Positions 1-10,635 of a DNA stretch of 64,000 bases are shown one piece after another. Numbering within the stretch: position 1 is the stretch's first letter; each line of letters starts with the position of its first letter. The notes under the pieces are model-generated. The model did no database searches, was not told where the DNA came from, and was given only the letters and a program-made list of their open reading frames with translations. The stretch lies in NCBI GenBank assembly GCA_022606425.2, contig JAHDVF020000240.1, positions 3,309,501 through 3,373,500 on the forward strand, given 5' to 3'. This DNA is from Lepidostoma basale. Taxonomy: Eukaryota > Arthropoda > Insecta > Trichoptera > Lepidostomatidae. Position numbers and translations under genes: made by a program.

Positions 1-236
1 TCTCAATAGAGACGAAGACGCAAACCGGAAACTGAACATGGATGATCAAGGTGTTTACAGGACTTATGACCTGTCATTGGTTGGGTTAAGCGCACGCTTT
101 ATGTAATTACAACATTCCCCATTCCACCTTTGTTATTTTGTGATCATGCATGACAAATTTTTGGAAGATGTATATATACTTCAAAATCCATATTTATCTT
201 CACGTGTCAGTTTCAGTCAGCCATCTATGAAGATTT
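1..236 (+). repeat. Left arm of inverted-end element (TIR-MITE family)
   Basis: This arm matches, in inverted orientation, 5608-5859 and both ends of the complete small element at 63527-63982. Its outermost ~19 bases lie before the window start. It shares the 'gtttacaggacttatgacc' block and the 'catctatgaagatt' block with the other copies. It may be one end of a ~5.9-kb element or a solo truncated MITE. It is non-coding. Confidence 0.7.
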
Positions 237-468
237 GGTTGCACTTGTGAATTTTTTCAAGAATTAACCTATACAACCGACCCACTAACGCAATCTATGG
301 AGAATGATTTTCGGCATTTAGCAAACTACCTTATTAACACAATGTGAAGGCTGTTGACCAACATATTGTTAGAAGCCGCTAGGAGTATTATTCCATTCTA
401 TATGCCAAAGAATGCTATGCATAATAAATAATATGCCTAATAAATATGTGAAAAAACCTTTCAAACTA

Positions 469-701
469 AATAACTAACTAACCATTAGCCGTCTCTCCGG
501 AGGAATAGGCAGAGAGAATGAACCGCCATACCGTTCTGTCCTGACATACCTCTCTTGCTTCCTTCACATTAATTTATACATCGTAACACGCACGTTCGTC
601 GATTTTTCCGACATAGAATGTGGTCGCCTTTCGGTATTTGATTAATTTGGTCTTGTCATGCTTTCCTTGGTGTTCCGCGACTTCTCGTTCCACTCACACT
701 G
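469..701 (-). mobile_element. LINE-A 3' fragment
   Basis: Read on the minus strand, this is the decayed C-terminal end of the LINE-A reverse-transcriptase protein (GRPRKTW-like region, then the Cys/Arg-rich C terminus). It ends in the short GTTA-type tail seen here as taactaacta. It has no open frame and is 5' truncated. Confidence 0.8.
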
Positions 702-920
702 ATATTTATTAAATTTAATAATATGCGAAACCTTAACCATAAAATCAATGAATAAATATATCACACAACAATTTCTAACTAATATCAGCTTAGAAATACT
801 AATATGATATAATTTTAATTTTATTCATTTGATTACGTATTATATTTGACATCACATACATGTATCAATAAATAGGAAACGAAAGTAAATACGTTAACCA
901 AAAAAATGATTGACTAATAA

Positions 921-1310
921 TCACGAATGATAACGTCTGTTTTCTAGAAGATAAACTTTTAAATATAAAATAAAAAAACATATTGTTTTAAACGACGGTA
1001 TGGTTATTATAATTGATGCCTTCTAGTTTTGCTTGGACCCAAGATTAATAATATCAGATATTATACTGATCTGATGAAGCTTAGGTACAAGCGAAACTAG
1101 TTGGCATCAATTATAATAACCATACCGTCGTTAAATACAAAGTGTTTTATTAAAGTTTATGGGAACGACATGTTTCGCCTTTCTATGGCACCGTCAAATG
1201 TGAAATCGAAACATGTCATTTCCATAGAACTTCAAGAAAACAGACGTTTTAATTTTTATTTCAAACAGAAGTTTTACATCATTGTTCAAAGAAACAATAA
1301 ATAAATTATA
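921..1310 (+). repeat. HP1 hairpin MITE interrupted by a second hairpin (HP5)
   Basis: The outer parts (921-985 and 1135-1310) match the HP1 family: 'acgtctgttttctagaag', 'gacatgtttcgcc' and 'catcattgttcaaagaaac'. The inner part, 986-1135, is a different palindrome whose arms (986-1020 and 1098-1135) are near-perfect inverted copies. The loop carries a hammerhead-like core at 1071-1097: CTGATGA, A, GCTT/AAGC stem, GAAAC. No protein is encoded; the short frame across the right half is incidental. Confidence 0.75.
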
Positions 1311-1372
1311 AACATTTCATATTGTTTTTTTATAAAGTGACAATAGTGAATAAACGTTTTTTTACTTGTGTC

Positions 1373-1877
1373 TAACTAACTAACCATCGCGCCTTTCCCC
1401 GGAGGGGTAGGCAGAGAGGATGGATCGCCACAATGCTCTGTCCTGGCATACCTCTCGGGATTCCTCTACATTCATACATCTTACCATGCACGCACGTCGA
1501 TTATTCCGACTTCGAATGTGACTGCCTTTTAGTAATTGATTAATTTGGTCAGGCCATGTTTTCCTCGGTCGTCCTCGACTTCTTTTTCCACTCACGCTGC
1601 TTGTGTACAACTTTTTAACCATTCTACTCTCATCCATTCGTTCTATATGTCCAAACCATCTCAATGATCCTTTTTTAATTTTATCCATGATGCAGTCATC
1701 TGCCTTACATTTCTTTTTTATTTCATCGTTCTGTATTCTATCATACAAAGTTTTCCCGCACATTCTTCTTAGTGATCTCTTTCTACGGTGTTTATCCTGC
1801 TTTCATCTTTCTTTTGCCAGATCCAAGCTTCCCTTCCATACATGAGGGTTGGCACTAGAACTCCATTGTGTACTGTC
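1373..1877 (-). mobile_element. LINE-A C-terminal fragment
   Basis: On the minus strand a 127-codon open stretch (1380-1763) encodes the C-terminal part of the LINE-A protein: MCGKTLYDRI, then RWFGHIERMD, GRPRKTW and CQDRALWRSILSAYP. The GTTA tail lies at the low-coordinate end. The fragment continues upstream to ~1877 with frame breaks. It is a 5'-truncated retrotransposon copy, not a host gene. Confidence 0.88.
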
Positions 1878-1879
1878 AC

Positions 1880-2384
1880 ATTAAAAATACAAGTGTGATG
1901 TATTATATCTACATCAATAAATGAATAGACAAAAGGTTACTTAAAAGCATTATTTACATAAAATATCCGATTAAATTTTCCTTCTCACCTTCCGCAAAAA
2001 CTCGGATTTACTAAATTTTCTATCTAGAAACTTGAATGACTAAAATATTTCCATCAATTTTGAATCATCCAACCACAAGACATTCAAATTCACTTATCTA
2101 TGAAATGAGAGTATAAAACGCTGAGGAATTGATTCATAGAAAGTAAGTAGAACATTAAATGGAGTTATCTTCAACTGTAATCACGTTTTCGGGGAATTTA
2201 TGGTTATCCACATAGTTTCTGCGGTAGATTAAACGTAATAGGGCAGGGCCGTCTCAAGGAATATGACTTAATGAAGCTATAGCAATGGGAAGAAAATCTA
2301 GTATTGTGTAGTTTTTGTGAATTAAAAAAAAGTTTTATTCACTTGTGTGTTCTATATTTCGAGATGTTTCGAGTATCTATTATA
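1880..2384. other. No gene seen
   Basis: A+T-rich, with no long reading frame and no repeat match that I can support inside the window. Confidence 0.5.
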
Positions 2385-2617
2385 TAGGGTGTTTTTGTTA
2401 GAGATTTGGTTTTTAAACTGACAACATTGATTCTACAGACTGTCAATTTGACGGTTGACAGTTGATTTGAAGTCAGTGCGTTTTGCCATTTTACCATAAA
2501 TAGACGGACGTCAAAACAGCGCTTGCAAATTATGCAAATTTATTTTGAAAATCACGGTTCGGTTCGCCAAAATTATCGTGCACTACGCCCATTTTACGGT
2601 CGACATAATTGTCTATC
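2385..2617 (+). mobile_element. 5' end of a Tc1/mariner-like element (DUF4817-type N terminus)
   Basis: The segment begins with the AGGGTGTTTT end also seen at 48722 and, inverted, at 62092. It then has a conserved leader containing the 'gactgtcaatttgac' block. From ~2523 it encodes YFENHGSVRQNYRALRPFYG, which I recognise as the N-terminal helix-turn-helix segment of insect Tc1/mariner-type transposases. The frame is cut at ~2617 by a LINE-A fragment. Only the N terminus remains, so it cannot be functional. Confidence 0.75.
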
Positions 2618-2868
2618 GAAGGGTTGGGGCAGGCAACAAAGTGAATGGTGCATTAAAGTTGTCATCGCAAACAAAAACCTATCCAAAATTCGCGGCACGA
2701 TCAAATAAATCAAATATTGAATGTCGGCCATTTGAGGAGTCAGATAAATCGATACGCGTGCATGACACGATGTATGAATGTTGAGGAAGCGAGAGAAATA
2801 TGTCAGGAAAGAAAAGTGTGTCAGTCCATTATTTCTCCCCTTCGGGGAGACGGCGTGATGGTTAGTTG
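2618..2868 (+). mobile_element. LINE-A fragment with internal deletion
   Basis: The segment starts in the 'RRVGAGNKVNGALKVVIANK' region, then jumps directly to the 'cggcacgatcaaataaatc' region near the C terminus, so several hundred bases are missing. It ends with the usual 3' end and 'gatggttagttg'. It has inserted into the mariner-like 5' end immediately upstream, creating a chimeric short frame. Confidence 0.82.
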
Positions 2869-2879
2869 TTTTTTTTTTT

Positions 2880-3520
2880 TTATTATTTTAAGATTATTAT
2901 TACGATTTAAGGTATATTTGTAAATAAATTGTATTCACTAATACAATTTCAATGAAGTCCCATTTCGTCATGATAAAATAGAATTTTAAACATTAGCAAA
3001 TACGAATTCTTTGCAGAGTCAGCCTTCGGATTCCTTAGTTCGATTAGTGTTGGTGTACAATGTACACCTCTGCCTAATGAAGCGTACCCCATTGTTCTGT
3101 AAGTGGACCACCACTTAACAATCGTCTTAAAAGACTGCGAGTACTTGATTAGAAATAAATGAAAGGTACGTCCGTAATATGGTCAACATATTTTAACCAT
3201 TAACGGACGTAAGTCACCTCTGACGTGACAACAGAACATTGTCACTGCGGTCGTAGGGCACGTGTGAGGAGACAAGATGAATCACGTTGAATCTTGTCTG
3301 TGGAATCTAGGCGCGTTATTACTTTTTTACTTAAATATTACCACTGGGGTACACAGTGCCTTTTTAAAATTAAATAAGATGGTGAATGATGGTGTTATAA
3401 ACAAATTGTGGTAGCATGTAATTGGCTTTATTTATTATTTTTCTTAACGTTCCTAATATATTGATATCGCTGTATGCTGCCCTTACTGAATAAATAAATA
3501 AATAAATAAATTATCAGAAA
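2880..3520. other. Non-coding stretch with (AAAT)n
   Basis: No recognisable gene. The segment 3020-3310 is more GC-balanced than its surroundings and has no match elsewhere in the window. A short AAAT-type microsatellite sits at ~3489-3511. Confidence 0.5.
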
Positions 3521-3524
3521 AAAA

Positions 3525-3839
3525 AAATAATAATGAAACGATCATTAAGATGATTTGGACATATTATGGAAATAATGAATGAAGAAAGAATGGTAAAAAA
3601 AATATGTTAACGATGTAAATGGAACCAGAAATAGAGGAAGACCGAGGAAAACGTGGCACGATCAAATAAATCAAATATTGATTGCGGCCACGTGAGGAGT
3701 CGGAGTAACTGACGCGCGTGCATGACACGATGTACGAATGTTGAGGAAGCGAAAGAAATATGTAAGGAAAGAAAAGTGAAAAAAAAAATCATTCTTTCTG
3801 TCTACCCCTTCGTGGAGACGGCGTGATGGTTAGTTAGTT
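3525..3839 (+). mobile_element. LINE-A 3' fragment
   Basis: Degenerate LINE-A C-terminal region (RWFGHMERM-like through the C terminus), with frameshifts and several indels. It ends 'gcgtgatggttagttagtt'. Confidence 0.82.
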
Positions 3840-3964
3840 TTTTGAAAGAACAACATATACAAAAGATACAAAACTAACGTACGATAAGGGTTGATAATAA
3901 AAAAAATAAAAAAACAAATGAGTCATATGTTATTTCTTGTTTCTTAAACAAAAGTGTCGGTGTC

Positions 3965-4165
3965 GGTGGCACATTAGTCACATTAGTCCATAGGATGCAC
4001 AACAATATGCGATGGAGCTAAATTTCAAATGCTTCTTTACGGTTCATTGCGTTCACTTTGAGGGTCCAGGTCTCTACTGCGTATGGCAATATGGACCAAG
4101 CCATTAACCATTCTCTGTCTCAATTTTATCTTGACGTTATTATTGCAGAAGAATGGTCTCATATT
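3965..4165 (-). mobile_element. LINE-C fragment (reverse transcriptase C-terminal region)
   Basis: The minus strand reads 'AVETWTLKVNAMNR', then 'EAFEI', a stop, 'LHRILLCILWTNVTNV'. This matches the LINE-C segment at 58673-58984 (CETWTLKVNTMNRLEAFEM). It contains stops and a frameshift and is a short relic. Confidence 0.7.
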
Positions 4166-4179
4166 ATTGAACTCTGCCT

Positions 4180-4545
4180 CTGGTGACACCGGTGGGAAGA
4201 GCAATTAGTCTGCTGAACGCGGTCTCCTCGGAGATCGACGTCTTTTATATTAGTGAAGGTACGTTCAGGGGACAAATACTCTTGACTTTAGAAAGTATGT
4301 TGTCTTCCTAATGTCGAACCATCTCTAATGCGTTCCTGGTACTTTGTTGTATTTTTATAATATTTTACCTGTACTCAATAGATGCCTTAAACATTTTTCT
4401 GTTTGTAATGTCTTTTGAGTTAATAAACTGATTTGATTTAATAATAATAATAATAATATGCTAACTTTTAAAGCGCCGTTTTTGTGATGTAATCACCTCA
4501 AGGGCGCATTTGATTTGATTTGATTTGATTTGATTTGATTTGATA
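4180..4545 (+). mobile_element. LINE-F (CR1/Jockey-like) 3' end
   Basis: The TPVGRAI..LLNAVSSEID motif is readable across frameshifts and matches 10329-10408 on the other strand. It is followed by a 3' UTR ('aataaactgatttgattt') and an AAT run. A neighbouring segment at 4465-4500 contains GCGCC...GGCGC complementary blocks, and the tail is a (TTTGA)n run at ~4508-4545. Typical 5'-truncated CR1/Jockey-type tail. Confidence 0.72.
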
Positions 4546-4744
4546 CATTTGAACTCAACTATCTATTCTGTACCTCATTTATTTTTCGGGATCTTTGTTA
4601 TCTGTTATCACACTGCTAGTAGATAACGATTGTTTTCTTAAGATCAAAATAGTTGAAAACGAGTTTCTTAATGCGACAATATTTATTCCTAAGGCGGTAT
4701 TTTTGTTAATTAAATCATATTTAATATTGAATAAAGGAGACCAT

Positions 4745-5035
4745 ATGGAAGAATAAGTATGGAACAATCTTCCAGCAGACTTTAAGTGTATTGAGAATCA
4801 ATCAGAGTTTAGATCGAGACTCAAAACGTACCTTTTCAAATTATCATTTCCTGACAGGAAGGGCTGATCGACTTCGTCAGGTGCAGCCCTTATACTAAAT
4901 ATGTTTATTATTTTTGTTATCATTATTATTATTATTATTATCTAGTTGATAAAACGGTGCATCTTCTACAGCGCCCTAGAGATGAGTAATTCATAATAAT
5001 GGCGCTCTATAAATTATCCAATTTATTATATTATT
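4745..5035 (+). mobile_element. Second LINE-F-like 3' end
   Basis: The plus strand encodes 'WNNLPADFK', then 'EFRSRLKTYLFKLSF', the typical C terminus of CR1/Jockey-type reverse transcriptases. It is followed by a 3' UTR with complementary AGCGCC (4968) and GGCGCT (~5001) blocks and ATT-repeat tails (4920-4940, 5028-5042). Truncated, not functional. Confidence 0.7.
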
Positions 5036-5039
5036 ATTA

Positions 5040-5345
5040 TTACGAGAACTGACAGTAAGGTCAGAATATATTATAAAACCTGCGAAGGGCTTATACTGAC
5101 ATATGGCACTGAGACCAGAGCGGAAGATATCGTAAGTTGGGGCAGACAACGCAGAAGATACTGGAATGCGCTCGTGCAGAGGATGGTTTCATCCAGAATC
5201 CCACATGTTGTGACGCATCAGATTCCTGTTGACTACCGTTCCCCCGGAAGACCACCAAATAGATAGATTGATAGCTGAGTGACTCCCATCCATCCCAAGA
5301 GAGGCCAGCAGGACTACAGGAACAGATCAAAGGTCTAAATAGGGG
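5040..5345 (+). mobile_element. LINE-B fragment
   Basis: Plus-strand relic of a reverse-transcriptase C-terminal region: 'YKTCEGLILTYGTETRAE', then 'WGRQRRRYWNALVQRM', then 'PGRPPN'. The same protein group is seen at 9310-9745, 28925-29330 and 49719-50097. It is broken by frameshifts. Confidence 0.72.
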
Positions 5346-5354
5346 TAGGACCAC

Positions 5355-5505
5355 CATACAACTCTATCCTGGCACACCTATCTTGCTTCCTTTACGTTCA
5401 TACAGCGATTCATACACGCACATCGATTCTTCCGACTTCTGACATGACCAACCTTTAACATTTGTTTAATTTGATCATGCCATGTTTTCATTGTCATTCC
5501 CATTA
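5355..5505 (-). mobile_element. LINE-A fragment lacking its tail
   Basis: Minus-strand LINE-A C-terminal segment (CMNV.EA..VCQDR region back to the GRPRKTW region). It lacks the terminal block and GTTA tail and abuts LINE-B. Confidence 0.7.
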
Positions 5506-5607
5506 AATGTTATAAATTTTGTAATAAAACAGACATATTCATTAATCTTAAATAGTTTTGAATTGTCATACAAATAAAATACACACATACTAACTCCATA
5601 GATGACA

Positions 5608-5859
5608 AAATCTAATCTTCATAGATGGCGCATTGAAACTGACATGTGAATTGTGGTGTTGGATATTAACATATATACAACTTCCAAAAAATTTGTCAGA
5701 CATGGTGGTCATAAGAAAGATGGAATGGGGAATGTTGTAATTACATGAAGCGTGCGCTTAACCCAATCAATACAGGTCATAAATCCTGTAAACACCTCGA
5801 TCACCATATTCAGTTTCCAGTTTACATCTTCGTCTCTATTGAGATAAAATTAATCCTTG
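5608..5859 (-). repeat. Right arm of inverted-end element
   Basis: Inverted copy of 1-236 that ends ..AATCCTTG at 5859, the same terminus as the complete element at 63527-63982. It could be paired with the left arm at position 1 or be an independent truncated MITE. Confidence 0.7.
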
Positions 5860-5864
5860 AAAAT

Positions 5865-6298
5865 AAACACAAATAAATATGTATACGGATACATTATTAT
5901 CATAAATAAAGCCATTTGTTATTATTTGGACCCCCCTGATTTATATTTATCCACTGGAATGGACATAAATAAATTAATTTCGGTTAATGGTCCGCAATGC
6001 TTTTCCCGTTTTTGAATGAATCAGCGATTTTTTATCGATACATAAAAAAATATTCGCATTCTTATATATAAAAAAAACAAGTTAGTTCATTTAATGTATC
6101 ATACCTTGAGTGTCTTATGGATTCATGAATGATTCATTGCGTAGGAATCTAATAAAATTGGAAGTAAAAAATATATTACCGTTGAAGTGTAGTGATGAAA
6201 AAACGTGTTTTGTAATCATCGTCATCGTCAGCCATTAGTCGCTCAGTTTTGGACATAGGCCTCCCTTCCCGACTTACAAACTCTCTGTTCCTCGCCAC
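5865..6298. other. No gene seen
   Basis: A+T-rich sequence without a recognisable reading frame or repeat. Confidence 0.5.
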
Positions 6299-6299
6299 T

Positions 6300-6437
6300 C
6301 CAAATCAAATCAATCAAATCAGTTTATTTTCTCAATACATATTAAAAACAACAGTTATAGTTTAAGGCATATTGAGAACGGGTAAAACATAAAAAAAATA
6401 TAATACCAGGAACGCATGAGAGATGGACTCTCCCCAC
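6300..6437 (-). mobile_element. LINE-F 3' UTR fragment
   Basis: The minus strand ends in the (TTTGA)-like tail (aaatcaaatcaatcaaatc) next to 'agtttattttctcaatac'. It includes the 'accaggaacgcatgagagatgg' block, as in the copies at 4180-4430 and 10145-10290. The coding part is absent. Confidence 0.6.
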
Positions 6438-6554
6438 CGGCATCTCCCGCGACGGTGAAAAGAAAAGGATGGAGTGCCGCACCGGTTTAAGTGTGGCAGT
6501 CCATTCTTTCTGCCTACCCCTCTGGGGAGACGGTGTGATGGTTAGTTAGTTACA
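6438..6554 (+). mobile_element. SINE-2 copy, diverged and short
   Basis: It retains 'gcatctcccgcg', 'gaaaagaaaaggatggag' and the 60-base 3' end shared with LINE-A, ending 'gatggttagttagtt'. The region that forms the inner stem in other copies is deleted. Confidence 0.68.
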
Positions 6555-6912
6555 AATGAGTTCTCTTAGATGAATGTGTGAAATTCTGTGTATAATAGAG
6601 TGTCAAATAAAAATATAAGAAGTGAATGCGGTGTGAATGATGGTGTGATGAACAAAATAATGAAAGGATCGTGAAGAAAGAATTGTATAAAATAACTCGA
6701 AATAGAGGAAGACCGAGTAAAACGTGGCACGAATAAATACATTATATATTGAATGTCGGCCACGTGAGGAGTCAGAGATATCGAGGCGTGTGCATGACAC
6801 GATGTATGAATGTTGAGAAATCAAGAAAAATATGTCAGAAAAGAAAAGTACTGCAGTCCATTCTTTCTGCTTACCCCTTCGGTGATACGTCGTGATGGTT
6901 AGTTAATTAGTT
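6555..6912 (+). mobile_element. LINE-A 3' fragment
   Basis: Plus-strand LINE-A C-terminal sequence with a deletion (the RWFGHMERM block is mostly missing) and many substitutions. It ends in 'cgtgatggttagttaatta'. Confidence 0.78.
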
Positions 6913-6995
6913 TCTGTATTATCCTTGCTACAGACATGTTTTGGTTGTGACCTTATCTTTTTAGATGTACAAATTTTAACCATAAAAATACGAAG
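6913..6995 (-). repeat. HP3 hairpin-element arm
   Basis: It contains 'acagacatgttttggttgtg' and 'agatgtacaaattttaacc', matching one arm of the HP3 element at 25553-26815. A solo arm. Confidence 0.5.
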
Positions 6996-7174
6996 TGTAT
7001 GCCCAATACAAAGTGAAGGCGAATATAGAAGATTTCCTAAAAAGACCCATCAACCAGAATAGGAAATCATATGAAGCGGGTATGCCATTGGTTGGCTACT
7101 TATGACCTCAAAACTGTGACATTATCCAAACGATGCGTCGTGAAACTGTATGTGAACCAATAAACTGTGAGTGA

Positions 7175-7455
7175 AAAAACAAAGGTCATTAAGATCATCA
7201 ACGGTGTACCAACTCTAAAATGGCAATAGGCAGGTCACATAGTCAGAGGCTCGGACGAAAAATGGACAAGAAGACTGCTGACTTGGTGACCATGGATCGC
7301 AAAGTGCCGGCCGACTGTACAGTAGAAGGATGACCTGAACTGACATGTCGGCGTAACCTGGATGGAGTCTGCACATGACAGAGTAGCATGGAAGCACATG
7401 GTGAGGTCTTTGTCCAGGAATAGACGAGAATAGGCCGAGAACAAGAAAGAGTAAT
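7175..7455 (+). mobile_element. LINE-D (RTE-like) C-terminal relic
   Basis: A decayed plus-strand copy of the RTE-type C terminus. Fragments resembling 'MAIGRSHS', 'RKMDKKTAD', 'MEAHGEVFVQE' and 'TRIG' match the usual wAGHivr..dgrw..kv ... W..lgEaFVQEWt layout. Several frameshifts. Comparable to 12256-12875. Confidence 0.68.
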
Positions 7456-7479
7456 AAAATGAAAAGTAATATGTTTTAA

Positions 7480-7560
7480 GAAAACTTTGTATTATTCAAG
7501 ACATTTATTATACACTTAACCGGTTTCGCTCGTGCCCGTGCTTTCTCAGAAAAACAATAC
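7480..7560 (-). repeat. Hairpin-repeat fragment with hammerhead-like core
   Basis: On the minus strand, bases 7549-7523 read CTGAGAA, A, a GCACG/CGAGC imperfect stem, GAAAC, then CGGTT. The layout is the same as in several other hairpin repeats here. The match to CTGANGA is imperfect. Confidence 0.35.
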
Positions 7561-7743
7561 AACAGTCGGTTAACGAAGAAAACGATTTGTTAATAAAATA
7601 TATCTTTAGTACAGTGCAGATCTTTCTTTTTATTATACAGTAACAATTCATGTACTTTTTTTATAGTAAAACTGAAGTTTAATGTACGTCTCAATTAAAT
7701 ATAATTATTAATTTTATTTCAATTGAACATCATAGATACATTA

Positions 7744-8027
7744 TAACTAACAAACTAACTAACCATCAAGCCGTCTCCCGAAGGAGTAGGCAGAAAGAAT
7801 GGACACTTTTCTTTCCTGACATATTTCTCACGCTTCCTCAACATTGTCATGCACGCGCGTCGATTTCTCTGACTCCTCACATGGCTGACATTCAATATTT
7901 GATTTATTTCATCGTGCCACGTTTTCCTCGGTCTTCCTCGATTTCTGGTTCCATTTACATCGTTAAAATATACTTTTTTACCATTCTTTCTTCATTCATT
8001 CTTTCTATATGTCCAAACCATCTTAAT
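7744..8027 (-). mobile_element. LINE-A 3' fragment
   Basis: Minus strand. The tail 'aactaacaaactaactaacc' is followed by the LINE-A 3' end and the C-terminal region up to the FGHMERM-equivalent block. Frame-broken and 5' truncated. Confidence 0.82.
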
Positions 8028-8101
8028 ACATTATAATAAATCCAAATCATTTATACCTTCAGAATGAGAAAAAAAAACATAAAGTGTAGGTACTATTAAG
8101 A

Positions 8102-8319
8102 TCTTTATATATAATTCTTCTGTACGAGCATATGTAGTTGAACTCCTATAAAGTCCTCCTCCGGTCCGGCTTGACCGATTTTGATGAATTTTTTTGTGTG
8201 TTTGAGTGGGTTCTTGGATGGCTTAGATTTACAATTGGACCCGGTAGGTGGCACTATGATCTGGTTCTAGGTAAACAAATATTTCTTTCGGGCAGGACAA
8301 CGCCTGTCGGGTCCGCTAG
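8102..8319 (+). mobile_element. Short non-autonomous Helitron (218 bp)
   Basis: It starts TCTTTATATATAATTC after an A and ends CTAG at 8316-8319 before a T, as Helitrons do. A GACA/TGTC mini-hairpin lies about 9 bases before the end. The body carries the common lepidopteran block 'gaccgattttgatgaa' and the 'cgggtccgctag' end. It encodes no Rep/helicase, so it would depend on an autonomous partner. Confidence 0.85.
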
Positions 8320-8525
8320 TAAAATATATAAACAAATTAATAACATATATGTTTGTTCGCAATTATAGTGTAGTTTTAAAACACGCAAATTGATGTTAAC
8401 GAAATTTAAGCAAACTCGCAATGATTGATACAGTGGGTATTATTTGTAAACAGTTGCCATAATTGAAATAATTCGATTATACCCGTCACAATACAAAATA
8501 CGTATATTACATTTTGTGCTCAGGG

Positions 8526-9117
8526 CAGTGGCGTGCCTAGGGTCAGCCAGTAAGGCAAGCCAAGGAATTATTAATAAATATTCGTGAGGAAATAACATAA
8601 TCATTATTTTCATAACATTTCTGCACATAACGTAAATGAAGTTCGTGACACATCGAATAGTAACATACTTCAGAGTGATAAAGCCCGGCTTCAAAACCAT
8701 ACAAAAAATTCTAATAATCTTCTGGGATATATGCACTTAGCTATATGATTACAAGCTAAAAATACCTAAGTGCGACAAATACCCTTCTACATTTTGTAAG
8801 CCCAATATGAAGCCTATCGAAAACATGAAACAAAACATGTGGACGTAGGCGATTTCGCGGGCATCTCACCTACGGTACATATGAGTGAAATAAAATACGG
8901 CGTGTATGAGTGTAACAAAACATACATTTAGGTCATTTCTGCATGTCAGTCATTTGCGAGTCATTTGCAACGCAACGAATTAAATCGCTTTAACTCGGGC
9001 GAAAATTCAAAATATTCATTTATTCGTAGACGGCTCAATCGCGCAATAAACGTCGTTTTATTATAGATTTTTTAAGGCAAGCCCGGCTTTTCGGCTTGTA
9101 TGGAAGTACCGCCACTG
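8526..9117. mobile_element. hAT-like MITE (592 bp)
   Basis: The ends are inverted, CAGTGGCG (8526) and CGCCACTG (9110-9117). The 8 bases on either side (GCTCAGGG and GCTCAGAC) agree at 6 of 8 positions, as expected for an aged hAT 8-bp duplication. The terminal blocks 'aaggcaagcc' and 'ggcttg' also recur inverted. No transposase frame. Confidence 0.65.
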
Positions 9118-9309
9118 GCTCAGACCTACATATACATTATGCAAGACGCACGTCTGTCGCCGGAGGCTGTTTGAAGCAACTGCCTGTGTATTTTATCTGT
9201 CATGGGCTCCATGACGAGAAGAAAAAACTTGACAAATGATCATTCAATATAATGGGAAGGTGTGTTCTGCAGTGGCTGCGGGACCTTAGCTTAACACGAG
9301 GAATTTCTA

Positions 9310-9745
9310 AACATTTAAAAATATTTGTATTATACAACATCAACGATCAGAATCTATAAAACATGCGTGCGACCTATCATGACGTACGCTGTAGAGACGC
9401 GGGCTGACACTGTGCGAACCAAGGGACTACTAAGAACATCGGAGATGAAGGTCCTAAGGTCAATTACTGGAAAACCCCTTCGAGATCGTGTCCGCAACGT
9501 AGACATTAGAAAAACCTGCTAAATTGATGTTAACGAACGTACAGGATATCGTTCAGTGGAGTAGATCCAGAAGAAGATACTGGAGGGACCATGTAGCCCG
9601 AATGGATGGTGACAGACTCGCATATACAGTCGCATATGAAATGAAAGAGATGGAGGGACAGGTGGATCTCATCATCCGACGATATATGATTTCTGTGTCA
9701 CAGATCGTCAGATCTATTAAAATAAGAAGAAGAAGAAGAAGAACA
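9310..9745 (+). mobile_element. LINE-B C-terminal relic with (AAG)n tail
   Basis: Two adjoining frames encode 'RIYKTCVRPIMTYAVET', 'LLRTSEMKVLRSITGK' and then 'QWSRSRRRYWRDHVARMD'. This is the thumb/C-terminal part of a LINE reverse transcriptase, with a frameshift and stop near 9522. It ends in an AAG repeat at ~9724-9742. The catalytic RT core is missing. Confidence 0.78.
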
Positions 9746-10118
9746 TCAACAACAAACCATCACGCCATTTTCCCGCAGGGGTAGGCGGAGAGAATGGACC
9801 GCCACACTCCTCTATCCTGACATACCTCTCTGGATTCCTCCACATTCATACAACTAGTCATACACGCACGTTGATTCTTCTGGCTTCTGACATGACTAAC
9901 CTTTAAAATTTGATTACTTTGGTCATGCCATGTTTTCCTCGGTCTACCTCGACTCCGTACTCCATTTACATAGTTGACGTATACTTTTTTTAACCATTCT
10001 TTCTTCACCCATGCGCTCCATATATCCGAACCATCGCACCGATCCTTTCATAATTTTGTTCATAATACCTTCTTTCGCTCTACATTCCTTTCTAAGATCA
10101 GCACTATTCAAGACATAA
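9746..10118 (-). mobile_element. LINE-A 3' fragment, GTTT/GTT-tail subfamily
   Basis: The minus-strand 82-codon stretch 9760-10008 encodes KKVYVNYVNGVRSRGRPRKTW through the CQDRGVWRSILSAYP end. Its diagnostic bases are closer to 32873-33600 than to the GTTA-tailed copies. The tail is 'caacaacaaacc' and the coding trace continues to ~10118. Confidence 0.82.
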
Positions 10119-10144
10119 TCAAATTAATTTTTTTTTTTACTTAC

Positions 10145-10540
10145 AAATCAAATCAAATCAAATCAGTTTATTTCATCAATAGACATTACAAAATTAATTT
10201 ATATTGTGTAATATTATACGAGTATAATGCTCGTATACTCGTATTGTGTGTAGTATACTACCAGAAACGCGGAGAGATGGTTCGACATTAGAATGACAAG
10301 ATACTCCCTAAAATTAAGCCTTCTGAACGTACTTTCACTAATATGAAAGACGTCGATCTCCGAAGAGACCGCGTTCAGCAAATTAATTGCTCTTCCCACC
10401 GGTGTCACCAGAGGCAGTATGGTTCTGGCGGCCGGTAGTTAAAACAATCTATACTGTCGCTGTCGGAAATATCTATCACGGTAGAGTTATCGAAATATCC
10501 CCTGAGTAATTTAAAGAAACGGGTTATGAGATACCCATCT
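10145..10540 (-). mobile_element. LINE-F (CR1/Jockey-like) C-terminal and 3' UTR relic
   Basis: The minus strand encodes 'FRQRQYRLF', then 'TPVGRAINLLNAVSSEID' and 'ESTFRRLNFREYL'. The 3' UTR ends in a (TGATT)n tail at 10145-10165. It is the same group as 4180-4545 and 25035-25546. Confidence 0.72.
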
Positions 10541-10635
10541 CTTTGAAGCTGCAGAGAGTTGTTCCCAAGCATTCCCAAAAGAAATGCCGTGGGATAGAGC
10601 CACGGATAGCTACCATACTCCCTCGTGTAGATATA

